Positions 8,733 to 17,736 of a stretch of DNA of 41,777 bases are shown here, piece by piece. The stretch's first letter is position 1; every line of letters starts with the position of its first letter. This stretch comes from CAYUQT01 sp964596165. Lineage in GTDB: Bacteria; Planctomycetota; Phycisphaerae; UBA1845; JAFGLZ01. The stretch lies in NCBI GenBank assembly GCA_964596165.1, contig CAZQTW010000056.1, positions 1 to 41,777 on the forward strand. The letters run 5' to 3'. The position numbers and the translations under genes were made by a program. Below the pieces are notes generated by a model. That model saw nothing but the letters and a program-made list of their open reading frames with translations. It did not search any database and had not been told where the DNA came from.

Positions 8733-9848
8733 TCACTTCTCGCCCTTGCTCGCCTTGATTCTCTCCACGATACCGTAGATCCCCTTGCCGGCCTTCTTGG
8801 CCGCGTCTTGATACTTGGCAAACGTCTCTCTCTGATCGAAGTCGTAGGTCATATCGGCCACGGCAAAACCCGCTCGGATAACCTCGAGGTTCACCATCAG
8901 GCCGTCCGGCGCCCGGTACACATAGCCCACGCACTTGCGCTCGGCGTCCTCTTCAGCCACCTTGCGGTCGTAGACCACATAGACGTTCTCGCCCTTGAGC
9001 AGGTTCTCCATATACGACTCCGTGGAAGGCAGCCGCTTGCCCGTAAGACGCTCGGGCAGGTTGGCCTTCTGCGCAAGGGACACCGACGTAACACCGATCA
9101 TTCTGACCTTGGTCTCTCCGTCGCCCACCTTGAGCACCACCGTAATGCCGCCGTCCTCAACACGGAGGACCGGATAGCTGGTCGACCCCTCGAAGGGATC
9201 GGCCGGCTCGTCGGAACCGAGCTCATCGTCGTCGGCTTCGTCAGCCCCTGCACCGGGGCTTGAGGTCGCGGGACCGACGGGGTTCACCGAAGGGGCCGGA
9301 GAGGGCGTGCTGGGTGACGCAATCGACGGCGCGGCCGTTGGCGCCACGGGCGTCGGAGCAGGCGGAGCGTTGACGGTCACCGTTGGGACGCTCGGCGCCG
9401 GCGGCGGGGCGTTGATGGTGATCGGCGGGACGTAGAGCGGCTCGGTCGGATAGACAACGTTTCCGGAGGGTAGCAGCGTGGCGGGCTGACAGGGAGGCAG
9501 CGTCGCCCGCGCGGCCGCAACGGCCGCCCGATTGTCCGAGACGTTGTTCACGAACGATTGCCGAGCGGCCGCCGAGTTCTGTCGATGGGTCTGGACGTTA
9601 CCGGCAAGGTTCTGTCTGCGGGCCTGCACGTTGGCGCTGACGTTCTGGTGATGCGTCTGCAACGCGCCGTGCACGTTCTGGCGGTGGGTTCGGGCCGCGT
9701 GATGAACCCGAGCTCGATGGGCAGCCAACGGGTGCTGAGGGGGTTGGGCTTGTCCCTGTGCTCGGTCCGCGAAGGCGAAGGCAATCGCCAGAGCGGTTCC
9801 CATCGCAGCGCTCAAACCCAAGGATCTTGCAGAACCGTTCGTCTTCAT
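8733..9848 (-). CDS. Secreted SNase-fold protein, active site degenerate
   Basis: A 371-residue protein. ATG at 9848 follows AAAGGAG at a good distance and begins a signal peptide ending near AQGQA (residue 34). Residues 50-104 are five 11-residue repeats (type NVQTHRQN), probably an extended coiled coil. Residues 120-220 are rich in proline and alanine and end in an acidic stretch, likely a flexible wall-spanning linker. Residues about 225-371 match the thermonuclease (SNase) fold: VRMIGV, then GYVYRAPDGLMVN and IRAGFA. The DTPE motif expected after the first arginine is replaced by TSVS, and the later catalytic arginine position (YGR in active enzymes) reads ERK, so nuclease activity is doubtful. 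A canonical SNase is present at 19312-20031. It may bind nucleic acid or polymer. Confidence 0.8.
   Translation of the reverse strand: MKTNGSARSLGLSAAMGTALAIAFAFADRAQGQAQPPQHPLAAHRARVHHAARTHRQNVHGALQTHHQNVSANVQARRQNLAGNVQTHRQNSAAARQSFVNNVSDNRAAVAAARATLPPCQPATLLPSGNVVYPTEPLYVPPITINAPPPAPSVPTVTVNAPPAPTPVAPTAAPSIASPSTPSPAPSVNPVGPATSSPGAGADEADDDELGSDEPADPFEGSTSYPVLRVEDGGITVVLKVGDGETKVRMIGVTSVSLAQKANLPERLTGKRLPSTESYMENLLKGENVYVVYDRKVAEEDAERKCVGYVYRAPDGLMVNLEVIRAGFAVADMTYDFDQRETFAKYQDAAKKAGKGIYGIVERIKASKGEK
9537..9701 (-). repeat. Five in-gene 33-base (11-residue) repeats
   Basis: Inside the degenerate nuclease gene, residues 50-104 read as HAARTHRQNVH, GALQTHHQNVS, ANVQARRQNLA, GNVQTHRQNSA and AARQSFVNNVS. 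The period of 11 residues is typical of right-handed (hendecad) coiled coils. The repeats are imperfect at DNA level. Confidence 0.8.
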
Positions 9849-10513
9849 TGTGTTTCTCCTTTCACCAATGAAACGCCCCCCCTCTCGGCGTCCTGCGGTC
9901 CTGCGAGAAAAAAAGTGTACGTTTGGCCCTCGTCCATCGTAGTCCACACTAACGACATGCAAACGGCATTATCGGTCAAATGCCGCCCGTATGGAGAAGC
10001 AGTCTGAAGTCGCGCCCCTCCTGTGGTCCCCTTGCCTGCACCGCCGACATGCGCGATATTCGTCCCTGGAAATCCAGGGGCCCGCCGCAGCCGGGAGAGC
10101 CTATGAACACACCAAGAACCCGTGTCACAGCGCCCGACAAGTCGAGGGCGGAATCTGCCGTGTCCGAGCCCGGGCGTCCTCCCTGGCAGGACCACCCTGG
10201 CACGGCCTTCGGCCCTGCCGTCGCCGGCAGGCCGTTCCGTGGCAGGCGCTGCGGTCAACCGGACCGGTCTTCGGCCCTGAGGCTCCCCTCGACAGGCTCA
10301 GGGGCTGTCCTCGACCCTCAGACTCGGACCCGAAGGGAGTCTATCGAAGGCGGCTCGACGGTCTGCGACAAACTCAAACCCCGAGTACATCGAGAGGACC
10401 TCGCCGAAGTCAGACCCGAAAGAGGACGGCCCGGCTGGGGGGCCGATGCAATCGCCGATTTCCGCAGCGCTGTACGCAGCACGGACGGAGGCCACACCCA
10501 ACGATCAACCTTG
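9849..10513. other. Long divergent intergenic region
   Basis: This 665-base stretch separates the minus-strand nuclease-fold gene from the plus-strand GH-A gene, and should hold promoters for both. The frame of the GH-A gene happens to be open back to 9980, but this part has no domain, is rich in arginine and proline, and lies before a clear signal peptide; I treat it as noncoding. A 25-base dispersed repeat sits at 10275-10299 within GC-rich inverted-repeat-like DNA. Confidence 0.6.
10275..10299 (+). repeat. Dispersed intergenic repeat, copy 1
   Basis: Twenty-five bases (core CTCCCCTCGACAGGCTC) are identical, in reverse orientation, to 37135-37159. Both copies are in intergenic DNA beside hairpin-forming sequence. 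Similar CGACAGGCTCAGG repeats are common between genes in many environmental bacterial genomes. Confidence 0.75.
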
Positions 10514-13402
10514 ATGATGCTGATTGTCCTTGTCTCCATCGCCTTGGCGAAAGGTCAGGCATCCGAACCACCGTCGAAGGTCAGTGTCTTCGGATTCGAC
10601 CGCATGGGGGCGGGTGCGCCGGCCGGCTGGCGCGTCACCGGCGAAACCTACGCGTGGGAATCGGAAGACAAGTCGGGACCACTCGGTGCGGGAGCGGCAA
10701 GGATCCGCCTTGGCCGCAAGGGTCGCCTGAGCATCGACTCGCCCGCGCACTTCATGGCATCGGGCACGGATCATGCGCTGAGTCTCTGGCTTCGCTCCGA
10801 GCCGGCCGGGGCTATCGTACGGGTCGAGATCCGAGACAACGACGGTGAGGAACGGGCCTTCTTGAAGCGAGAGGTCGCCGCCGGAGAAACCTGGCAGCGA
10901 ACGACGGTAAAGGGCACCTTGCCCAAGTCACTGAAGGAACGCTACTACCTTAGGCTTGAGGCCTCAGGCGAGAATCGCACGCTCTGGCTCGATGGCCTGT
11001 GGTTCGGCCCCCACGACGGACCGACCGATGAGACATGGAGACCCGCTGTTTACCCGGCCGAAGTCGTTCTCAAGCCACAGGCGCCCTGGGGCCTGGTCAA
11101 CGGAACTGAACCGATGCGCATTGACGCCACGGTTGTCGGCGCCGTGCGAGAAGACGCCCGGCTTCGCCTGAAGGTCGTTCACACCGACGGCGGGGTCGCC
11201 GAGCTGCCTCCCGTGGAGATCGATGCCTCCGGCATCTGGCGGAGAACGATCGACATCAGCGGTGACATCGCGCAGCCCTACGGGATGTTGCGCGTCGAGG
11301 CCACCGTCGTCGACTCGAAAGGCGGGGCCATATCGCCCCTGGGTGAGACACTCCTGGCCCGGGCCCCTCAGCCGATCCCGGGGCCCCTACCCGCCTCGCC
11401 GTTCGGCGTGCATGTCTCGCTGCGAGAATCCGACGTGTCGGTCGCCGCCAGACTGGGCTACAAGTGGTGCCGCATTCATGACGCCTCGGGCATAACGAAG
11501 TGGGGCTATGCCGAACCGGAGCGCGGCAAGTGGGTATGGTTCGACGACCAGGTGGACCTAGTCCGAAGGCATGGCCTGTGCATTCTAGGAATGCTAGACG
11601 GGTCCCCCCCCTGGGAATCCGGCACGACCCGAGGGGGCTACTGGAGCATTTACGGCGCCCCGCGGAGCATCGACAACTGGCGACATTATGTCCGCCAGGT
11701 TGTCGGCCACTATGCGGGTCGCATCGACCACTGGGAAGTCTGGAACGAACCGTGGAATCCCATGGGATTCTTCGAGAACGGATCGCCTCTGCTGTACACG
11801 AAGTTGCTCAAGGCCGCCTATGAGGAAGCCAAGAAGACCAACCCCCGGTGCACCGTCGTCGGCATTGACACGTATCCGCCGATTTGGGACCGACTCGTTC
11901 TAGGCCTGGGAGCCTACCCCTACTACGACGTGTTCTCATGGCACCGGTATGACCCGGGACTCCACGGGCGACCGGATGATGCCATAGCGCGCTATACCGA
12001 ACGCCTGCGAAGAGAACAGGCTCGGTACGGCAAGCCCAAGCCCATCTTGTGTAGCGAAGGCGGGCCGGACGTCACGATCTTCCACGGCTCCTTCTTCTCG
12101 TTCGCCGACCCCGTGCTTTCGGGCGATTGGTCGCGGGCGGCCGACGCGTACGCGCGGTGGTTCCTCAGCGCCGTCGCGGCCGGCAATCAGCGATTCATCG
12201 CCTACTCGATTCATAGCGAGCCGCGTTACGGCCTCTCGACGCACATGATGTTCGAGCCGGGGTTCCTCCTGCGACCGATGCATTTGGCCCTGTCCGCACT
12301 GGCATCATTCGTGGAAGGGGCCGGCTACGAATCGCGTCTGACACCGGCACACGACATCAGTGCTCACGTGTTCCGGCAGCCGAATCGTCGCCCGTATGCC
12401 GAGGGGCCAAGCACCGTGGTGGTCCTCATTGCGGACGGGAACGACCCCGAGGATCTGCCCCGGCTGCTGCCCGCCGGGATTCAGTCCTATGATCGCTGGG
12501 GTAACGCGATCCGCATTCCCACACAGGCCACAAGAAGTCCCGTCTACCTGGTCGCCGGCGGCGATGCGGCGCCGCGTTTGCTCGATGCTTTACGAGGAGC
12601 CCCAGCCGCGTCAACTGCTGCCCCATCAGGTAACCGGGCCACCATCGATGCCCTGTTGGAGGACACGGCGGCCTCCCTCACCCACGGCGCTCCCCCGCTG
12701 TGGAGCCTGCTGAGCACGCAGGGATCGGTCGTCGTCCTGGGCAGCCGGGACGGACATGCCGTCGCACGACGCGGAACACTGAAATCCGATGGCTCGCTGA
12801 GCCGTCGGTTCAGGTTGCCCGCCGGAACCAGGATCGCCGAGCGATCATCCGCCCGAAACGGTGAGTTGATGTTCGGCTCGTTTGAACTCGCGGGTTCGCA
12901 ATCCTCCGGTGCCGCCGACCGCTGGACCGCCCTGTTCGCGGCCGTTCCGGACGGACCCGGGGCAAGCTGGCGATACGCCTCTCTGGTGATCGTGCCGGCC
13001 GGTCTTGAGGCCACCCCGTCCGAAATCAGCGGCGCAAGCAACCTCATCGAGTCATTGGAAGAAGCCGTTCGAACGTCTCACGTGCTGTCATTGCGTCCCC
13101 GGCTGTACCCCGAACCTTTTTGCATGGCGCTCTGCAAGTCGGACGGCGAATCCTACTGGTTCACTCACCCGGAGCACTTCATCACCATGCTCAACCAGAT
13201 CTCGCTGTGGGGTGGCATCTCAAGGTCGAAGATGGCGGATCTGCGGCTCATGGCCGGCGCGGACGCGGTGGCGATCTCGGGTCGTTGGGAAATCGCGTCG
13301 CCGTTCTTTGGCCACGCACCGCATTCCTTCACGGCCACGTTGCTGAGGACTTCGGAAGGGTGGAAGCTCGTCGCATTGTGCATGAGCGCCGGACCCACCT
13401 GA
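10514..13402 (+). CDS. Secreted clan GH-A glycoside hydrolase with CBM-like N-terminus
   Basis: A 962-residue protein beginning with a short signal peptide (MMLIVLVSIALAKGQA). Residues about 20-170 resemble a jelly-roll carbohydrate-binding module. A beta-rich linker domain follows, then a (beta/alpha)8 barrel at roughly 300-620. E412 in WEVWNEP is the expected acid/base and E515 in CSEGG the expected nucleophile, the pattern of clan GH-A enzymes such as GH39 or GH5 relatives. The C-terminal third contains further beta-sandwich-like sequence of no recognised family. No Shine-Dalgarno precedes ATG 10514 and an ATG at 10103 is in the same frame, so the start is uncertain; the signal peptide decided it. 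It should act outside the cytoplasm on plant- or algal-type polysaccharide; the exact bond is unknown. It is convergent with the next gene, 16 bases away. Confidence 0.85.
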   Translation: MMLIVLVSIALAKGQASEPPSKVSVFGFDRMGAGAPAGWRVTGETYAWESEDKSGPLGAGAARIRLGRKGRLSIDSPAHFMASGTDHALSLWLRSEPAGAIVRVEIRDNDGEERAFLKREVAAGETWQRTTVKGTLPKSLKERYYLRLEASGENRTLWLDGLWFGPHDGPTDETWRPAVYPAEVVLKPQAPWGLVNGTEPMRIDATVVGAVREDARLRLKVVHTDGGVAELPPVEIDASGIWRRTIDISGDIAQPYGMLRVEATVVDSKGGAISPLGETLLARAPQPIPGPLPASPFGVHVSLRESDVSVAARLGYKWCRIHDASGITKWGYAEPERGKWVWFDDQVDLVRRHGLCILGMLDGSPPWESGTTRGGYWSIYGAPRSIDNWRHYVRQVVGHYAGRIDHWEVWNEPWNPMGFFENGSPLLYTKLLKAAYEEAKKTNPRCTVVGIDTYPPIWDRLVLGLGAYPYYDVFSWHRYDPGLHGRPDDAIARYTERLRREQARYGKPKPILCSEGGPDVTIFHGSFFSFADPVLSGDWSRAADAYARWFLSAVAAGNQRFIAYSIHSEPRYGLSTHMMFEPGFLLRPMHLALSALASFVEGAGYESRLTPAHDISAHVFRQPNRRPYAEGPSTVVVLIADGNDPEDLPRLLPAGIQSYDRWGNAIRIPTQATRSPVYLVAGGDAAPRLLDALRGAPAASTAAPSGNRATIDALLEDTAASLTHGAPPLWSLLSTQGSVVVLGSRDGHAVARRGTLKSDGSLSRRFRLPAGTRIAERSSARNGELMFGSFELAGSQSSGAADRWTALFAAVPDGPGASWRYASLVIVPAGLEATPSEISGASNLIESLEEAVRTSHVLSLRPRLYPEPFCMALCKSDGESYWFTHPEHFITMLNQISLWGGISRSKMADLRLMAGADAVAISGRWEIASPFFGHAPHSFTATLLRTSEGWKLVALCMSAGPT

Positions 13403-13418
13403 AGTCTGCGAAAGGAGC

Positions 13419-14648
13419 CTACTGTCGCCCGGCCCGATAGGTCTCTTCCAGCGTCTTGACGAACAGGTCGCCCAGAGAGTCCCGAGAGAATTGCGACTCA
13501 GCCAATCGCCGGGACCGACGGCCCATGTCGCGGATTTCGTCGCGATGATCGCGAAGCCAGACCACGGCGTCCGCAAAGGCCACGGGATCGTCCGGCGGGA
13601 CGACCCGACCGCACTGGTGCTCCCGGATCATGTCGGCGAGCCATCCGGGGTAGTTGTTAAGCACGGGCAAGCCGCAGGCAATGTAGTCGAAAAACTTGTT
13701 GGGTGACGAGGCGTAGTAGAACATGGGAATGTTCTTCAGGATCATCAATCCGACGTCCATTCCCGGAAGAACACGGGCCAATTCCTCCTTGGGAATCGAG
13801 GGGACCCAACTCACCATGGAGGCGATGCCTTCCCGCTGGGATCGGTCCATAAGCCGTTGGCGCTGGGCTCCCTGGCCGATGAAGACAAATCGCACGCCCG
13901 CTTCAGCCCGCCGTTTTAGCTCCACAGCGACGTCGAGCACGGCGTCGAGTCCGTTCATCAGCCCGTGAGCGCCGGTGTAGACCAGGCGGAACTCGTCGGG
14001 GCGGCCGAACCGTGCATCGACAAGGGGTTCCTCGCCGGGCCGGAAGAGATCCAGGTCGCAGGAGTTGGGAATCATGACCACCTTGTCCGGCGATATGCCC
14101 GTTCGGCAGATTCCTTCCTTCATGCCCGGGGCTAACGCGATGATCCGATCGGCCACCCGATAGAGGGTTCGTTCCAGCCGTCGCGAGTACCAGATCAGGA
14201 ACGGGTTTCGCAGGACGCCACCGGCAATCATCACCTCAGGCCAGAGGTCGCGCACCTCAAACACGAAGGGAACACCAAGCCGTCGCGCCCCCTTCATGCC
14301 CGGAATGCCGACACTCAGCGGTGTCGAGGTGGCGAACACGAGGTCCGCCTTCAATCCACAGACGACTTTCGTCGCCGCCCGAGCGAATCGTCCGAACGCC
14401 AGCAGCCGCCGGGCAAAGCTCATTTCGTTCCCGTAGGGCTCCGGGATGCGAATCACATGAATGCCGTCGACCTCTTGCTCGATGACCCGCTCGAACGACC
14501 CGACGCCGGCGTCCCCCACCGCATAGGCGCCGCACACCATCACGACCTGATGCCCGGCGCGGATCAGCCGCCGGCTCATCTCGTAGGATCGCGTCCCGGT
14601 CGCGCCCTGACGTGTCGAGAAGTGCTGATGGATGTAGATGATCTTCAT
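13419..14648 (-). CDS. GT4 family glycosyltransferase, WbuB-like
   Basis: A 409-residue cytoplasmic glycosyltransferase of fold GT-B. The N-terminus MKIIYIHQHF followed by a GATGTRSYE segment is typical of the WbuB-like GT4 subgroup. VRDLWPEVMI lies in the N-terminal domain. The C-terminal nucleotide-sugar site contains SPNKFFDYIACGLPV, with aspartate where many GT4 enzymes have glutamate, as is usual in this subgroup. Such enzymes add a sugar (often an amino sugar) during O-antigen or exopolysaccharide assembly. The start at 14648 is chosen from the conserved N-terminus; no strong Shine-Dalgarno is seen and an in-frame upstream start at 14843 would add 65 unrelated residues. It is divergent from the propeller/toroid gene and lies 6 kb from a phosphoglycosyltransferase that could supply the lipid-linked first sugar. 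Confidence 0.9.
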   Translation of the reverse strand: MKIIYIHQHFSTRQGATGTRSYEMSRRLIRAGHQVVMVCGAYAVGDAGVGSFERVIEQEVDGIHVIRIPEPYGNEMSFARRLLAFGRFARAATKVVCGLKADLVFATSTPLSVGIPGMKGARRLGVPFVFEVRDLWPEVMIAGGVLRNPFLIWYSRRLERTLYRVADRIIALAPGMKEGICRTGISPDKVVMIPNSCDLDLFRPGEEPLVDARFGRPDEFRLVYTGAHGLMNGLDAVLDVAVELKRRAEAGVRFVFIGQGAQRQRLMDRSQREGIASMVSWVPSIPKEELARVLPGMDVGLMILKNIPMFYYASSPNKFFDYIACGLPVLNNYPGWLADMIREHQCGRVVPPDDPVAFADAVVWLRDHRDEIRDMGRRSRRLAESQFSRDSLGDLFVKTLEETYRAGRQ

Positions 14649-14768
14649 GTCCCGATCGAAGAAGCATAATGGCGTATCCGACGCCGTACAACACGCGCGC
14701 GGGCACGGGCACACCCGTCGGCGAGGAACGCCTTGATTCCATCGCTTGGTGCTATAGACTCCCCCATC

Positions 14769-16523
14769 ATGATCAATGCAAGAACCCTCTCCTGCGTATG
14801 GGGCTTCCTGGCCGGTAGCGCCTCTCTGCCGGCCTCGGCACAAACCACGAGCGCGTCGAGCCCGTTACGACAAATGACCTGCGGCACGTACTCGCAGATG
14901 TGTACCCAGCAGTGGACCGCGCGCGACGGGCTGCCCGATCATCGGGTTGACCGCATTCTCGTGGACGCGCAAGGGCTTGTTGTCTGCCGGACGTCGAAGG
15001 GGCCCGCCGCCCTGAGCAACGGCCGTTGGACCCCACCAACGAATCCTCCCCCATTCGGAGAGAAACGGGTAGTGCCCAAGGAGCTGCCCGGCGTGTTGCC
15101 CTGGTTGCCCGCGACGTGTGTTGCCGCGTCTGTTTCCGGGCAGCTCTGGGCCGGTACGCCCCGTGGCCTCTGCCGATGGGACGGAACCCGCTGGCGGGTC
15201 TTTCACAGCCGGCTTTGGCTGCCCGACAACCACGTCAATGACATCGCGCCGGCCACCGACGGGTCGATCTGGGTGGCAACCGACGGAGGCGTCGCCCGAA
15301 TCTACTCCCGACACATGACCCTCGCTGAGAAGGCCGACCTCTTCGAGAAAGAGATTCGACAGTTCCACAACTGGCGAGGCCTAATCCGGGAAATCGACCT
15401 GCCCGCCCCGGGGCAGATCGAGGGATACAGGCAGCCTTCGAGCGACAACGACGGGCTGTGGACCTCACTTTATGTGGCCGCCGAAAGCTTTCGGTACGCC
15501 GTGACGAAAGACCCCGACGCCAAGGCCAACGCCACCGAATCCGTCAAGGCAATGCTGTTTCTTCAGGAAGTCACCTCGATGCCGGGTTTCGTCGCGAGGT
15601 CCTATGTCCCCGCCGGTCAGGGACCGCCCCACGGAGGCATTTGGTATCGCAGCAAGGATGGCCGGTGGGACTGGAAGGGCGACACCAGCAGCGACGAAAT
15701 CGACGGACACTTCTTCGCCCTGCCCATCTACCATGATTTGGTCGACGACGAGCCGACACGGCAGCGAGTCGTCGACACGGCGCGCCGGATCATGGATCAG
15801 ATCATCAAGGACGGCTATTACCTGCTCAGCCCCGAAGGCAAGCCCACGCGATGGGGCGTCTGGGCGCCGAAGGAGCTCAACCAAAGCCCCAAGTGGTTCC
15901 TTGAACGCGGGCTCAATTCACTCGAACTGCTTTCGTACCTGAAGGTGACCGAACACCTGACGGGCGACGAGAAGTACCGCAAGGTCGCCCGTGAACTCAT
16001 CGACAAACACGGCTACGCCCGCAACACGGTCAACCAGAAGATTGTCATCGCGGGCGAGGTCAATCATAGCGACGACGAGTTGGCCTTCGTGTCGTACTAC
16101 GGCCTGCTTCGGTACGAGAAAGACCCGGAGTTGCGAAAGATCTATCTGCAAAGCATCGAACGAAGCTGGAAGATCGAGCAACCCGAGCGCAGCCCGTTCT
16201 TCAACTTCGTCTACGGCAGCGCGACGACCGGAGACTTCGATCTGGCCGAGTCCGTCGAGTGGCTCCGCGACACGCCGCTCGACACCGTGCGATGGACCGT
16301 CGACAACACCGGTCGGCGCGACATCACGATCGCCCGGCATTTCAGTCGATTCCGAGAGCCCCAGAGCGTGACGGCCTTCCCGCCGTCCGAACGGGCCGTC
16401 ATGCGATGGAACGGCAGCCCCTACGACGTGAAAGGCGGCAACAACGGCCGCACCAAGCTCGACGGCACGTTCTGGTTGTTGCCGTATTGGATGGGGCGGT
16501 ATCACGGCTTTATCGTCGAGTAG
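14769..16523 (+). CDS. Exported propeller-repeat plus alpha-toroid protein
   Basis: A 584-residue protein with a signal peptide (residues 1-24, ending PASAQ). Residues about 45-180 contain two-component-regulator-propeller type repeats: WTARDGLPDHRVDRI, LWAGTPRGLCRWDG and IWVATDGGVARI. Residues about 185-584 are helix-rich with aromatic motifs (DGLWTSLYVAAESFRYA, DEIDGHFFALPIYHD) typical of alpha/alpha toroid sugar enzymes or binding proteins. In classical members such propellers sense oligosaccharides ahead of a kinase; here there is no kinase and the repeats are too few for a full propeller. It probably acts on or binds a glycan in the periplasm. No clear Shine-Dalgarno; an in-frame start at 14733 would add 12 residues before the signal. 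Confidence 0.75.
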   Translation: MINARTLSCVWGFLAGSASLPASAQTTSASSPLRQMTCGTYSQMCTQQWTARDGLPDHRVDRILVDAQGLVVCRTSKGPAALSNGRWTPPTNPPPFGEKRVVPKELPGVLPWLPATCVAASVSGQLWAGTPRGLCRWDGTRWRVFHSRLWLPDNHVNDIAPATDGSIWVATDGGVARIYSRHMTLAEKADLFEKEIRQFHNWRGLIREIDLPAPGQIEGYRQPSSDNDGLWTSLYVAAESFRYAVTKDPDAKANATESVKAMLFLQEVTSMPGFVARSYVPAGQGPPHGGIWYRSKDGRWDWKGDTSSDEIDGHFFALPIYHDLVDDEPTRQRVVDTARRIMDQIIKDGYYLLSPEGKPTRWGVWAPKELNQSPKWFLERGLNSLELLSYLKVTEHLTGDEKYRKVARELIDKHGYARNTVNQKIVIAGEVNHSDDELAFVSYYGLLRYEKDPELRKIYLQSIERSWKIEQPERSPFFNFVYGSATTGDFDLAESVEWLRDTPLDTVRWTVDNTGRRDITIARHFSRFREPQSVTAFPPSERAVMRWNGSPYDVKGGNNGRTKLDGTFWLLPYWMGRYHGFIVE

Positions 16524-16611
16524 CCCGATCCCGATCGGACCGGATTGACGCCATACCGACCGACATCCCGGGGCGTGGGGACAGATCCGTCCAAGACGGT
16601 GCCCCAAGCCT

Positions 16612-17736
16612 CTACACCTCAGACCCTGACGTTCGCACCGCCCAGCGGAATCGTGCGGACGCGCTGCGAGGATTGGCTCGTCGTTCTTGGGGACCGGGAC
16701 ACAACGGCCCGTCGGCCACGGTCCCGTATAGACCCATGCGATGGCCTTCGCGAAACGAATCGTCGATCCGCCGGTGTTCACCGCTGTGAAAGCTGATGAT
16801 ACCGATCCGCCCGCCCGGTCGCAGGCAGTAGGGCGCAACCCGGAGGAATTGCTCCAGACCCGCCAATTCGTCGTTGACCAGAATCCGCAAGGCCTGAAAC
16901 GTCCGGGCGGCCGGGTGAAGCTGTCTGCCGATGCGGGGCTCGTCTTTCCGCCTGTCCGCCATCTGCCGGCGCCAATTGCGGCGCGAGAGCCCCTTGGCAC
17001 TGAACACGAGGCGGGTAAGCTGCGTTGTCCGGACGATGGGGCGGATGGCCCTCTGCCGAACGATCCTCCGGGCAATCGCTTCGTGATCCGGCTCGTCGGC
17101 CAGAGAGAGGAAGGCATCGGACAATGCCTGCTCCGACATCGACATCAACAAGTCGGCGGCTGTCGTGACGAGGCGATCGTCCATCCGCATGTCGAGCGGA
17201 CCGTCCTGCTTGTAGCTGAAGCCTCGACTCGGATCGTCAATCTGCATGCTCGACACGCCCAGGTCGGCAAAGATGACGTCAAAGCCGTCGAGCGTCTCCG
17301 CCGCAAGCACCTTGCCGATGCCGGCGAAGTGGCTCCGATGGAGGCGGAACGGCACTCCACCATCCGCCAGTCGTCGCCGTGTCCGATCGAGTTGCCGGGC
17401 ATCGACGTCGAGTCCCACGAGTCGGCCCGTCGGACCGACCCGCCGCATGAATTCGACGGCATGGCCTCCGTAGCCCACCGTGCAGTCCGCGACCGTCTCG
17501 CCGGACGCCGGCCTGAGGCGGTCCATGACCTCGGGAAGCATGATCGGAACATGGGTGCCCGCGGGCGTGTCCCCTCGCGCTCGAACGTGCTCGTGGATTC
17601 CCGGATAAGCCTCGGGATTCAGCTCCTTGTAGCGCTCCCCCAAGCGCCGGGGATGCGTACCCGTGTAACGGCGACGGCGGGGCGGACGCCGCCCCTCTCC
17701 GTCCTCACCGGATGGTCTGTTTTGACTTCGAGTCAT
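16612..17736 (-). CDS. rsmH: 16S rRNA (cytosine-1402-N4)-methyltransferase
   Basis: A 374-residue RsmH (MraW), which methylates N4 of C1402 in the ribosomal P-site with S-adenosylmethionine. HVPIMLPEV (62-70), the SAM-binding DCTVGYGGH (84-92), VGLDVDA (107-113), SRGFSYKQDGPLDMRMD, RTFQALRILVNDEL and GRIGIISFHSGEHR are all present, as in active RsmH. An N-terminal tail of about 60 residues rich in Arg and Pro precedes the core and is unusual. In most bacteria rsmH sits in the division and cell wall cluster with mraZ and ftsL; here none of those neighbours is present. The reading frame stays open upstream of ATG 17736 into a broken DedA gene. Confidence 0.95.
   Translation of the reverse strand: MTRSQNRPSGEDGEGRRPPRRRRYTGTHPRRLGERYKELNPEAYPGIHEHVRARGDTPAGTHVPIMLPEVMDRLRPASGETVADCTVGYGGHAVEFMRRVGPTGRLVGLDVDARQLDRTRRRLADGGVPFRLHRSHFAGIGKVLAAETLDGFDVIFADLGVSSMQIDDPSRGFSYKQDGPLDMRMDDRLVTTAADLLMSMSEQALSDAFLSLADEPDHEAIARRIVRQRAIRPIVRTTQLTRLVFSAKGLSRRNWRRQMADRRKDEPRIGRQLHPAARTFQALRILVNDELAGLEQFLRVAPYCLRPGGRIGIISFHSGEHRRIDDSFREGHRMGLYGTVADGPLCPGPQERRANPRSASARFRWAVRTSGSEV

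Noticed and set aside
16525..16538. CCGATC/GATCGG inverted repeat after the propeller/toroid gene
   Set aside because: Six base pairs with a two-base loop and no T-run; too weak to call a terminator.
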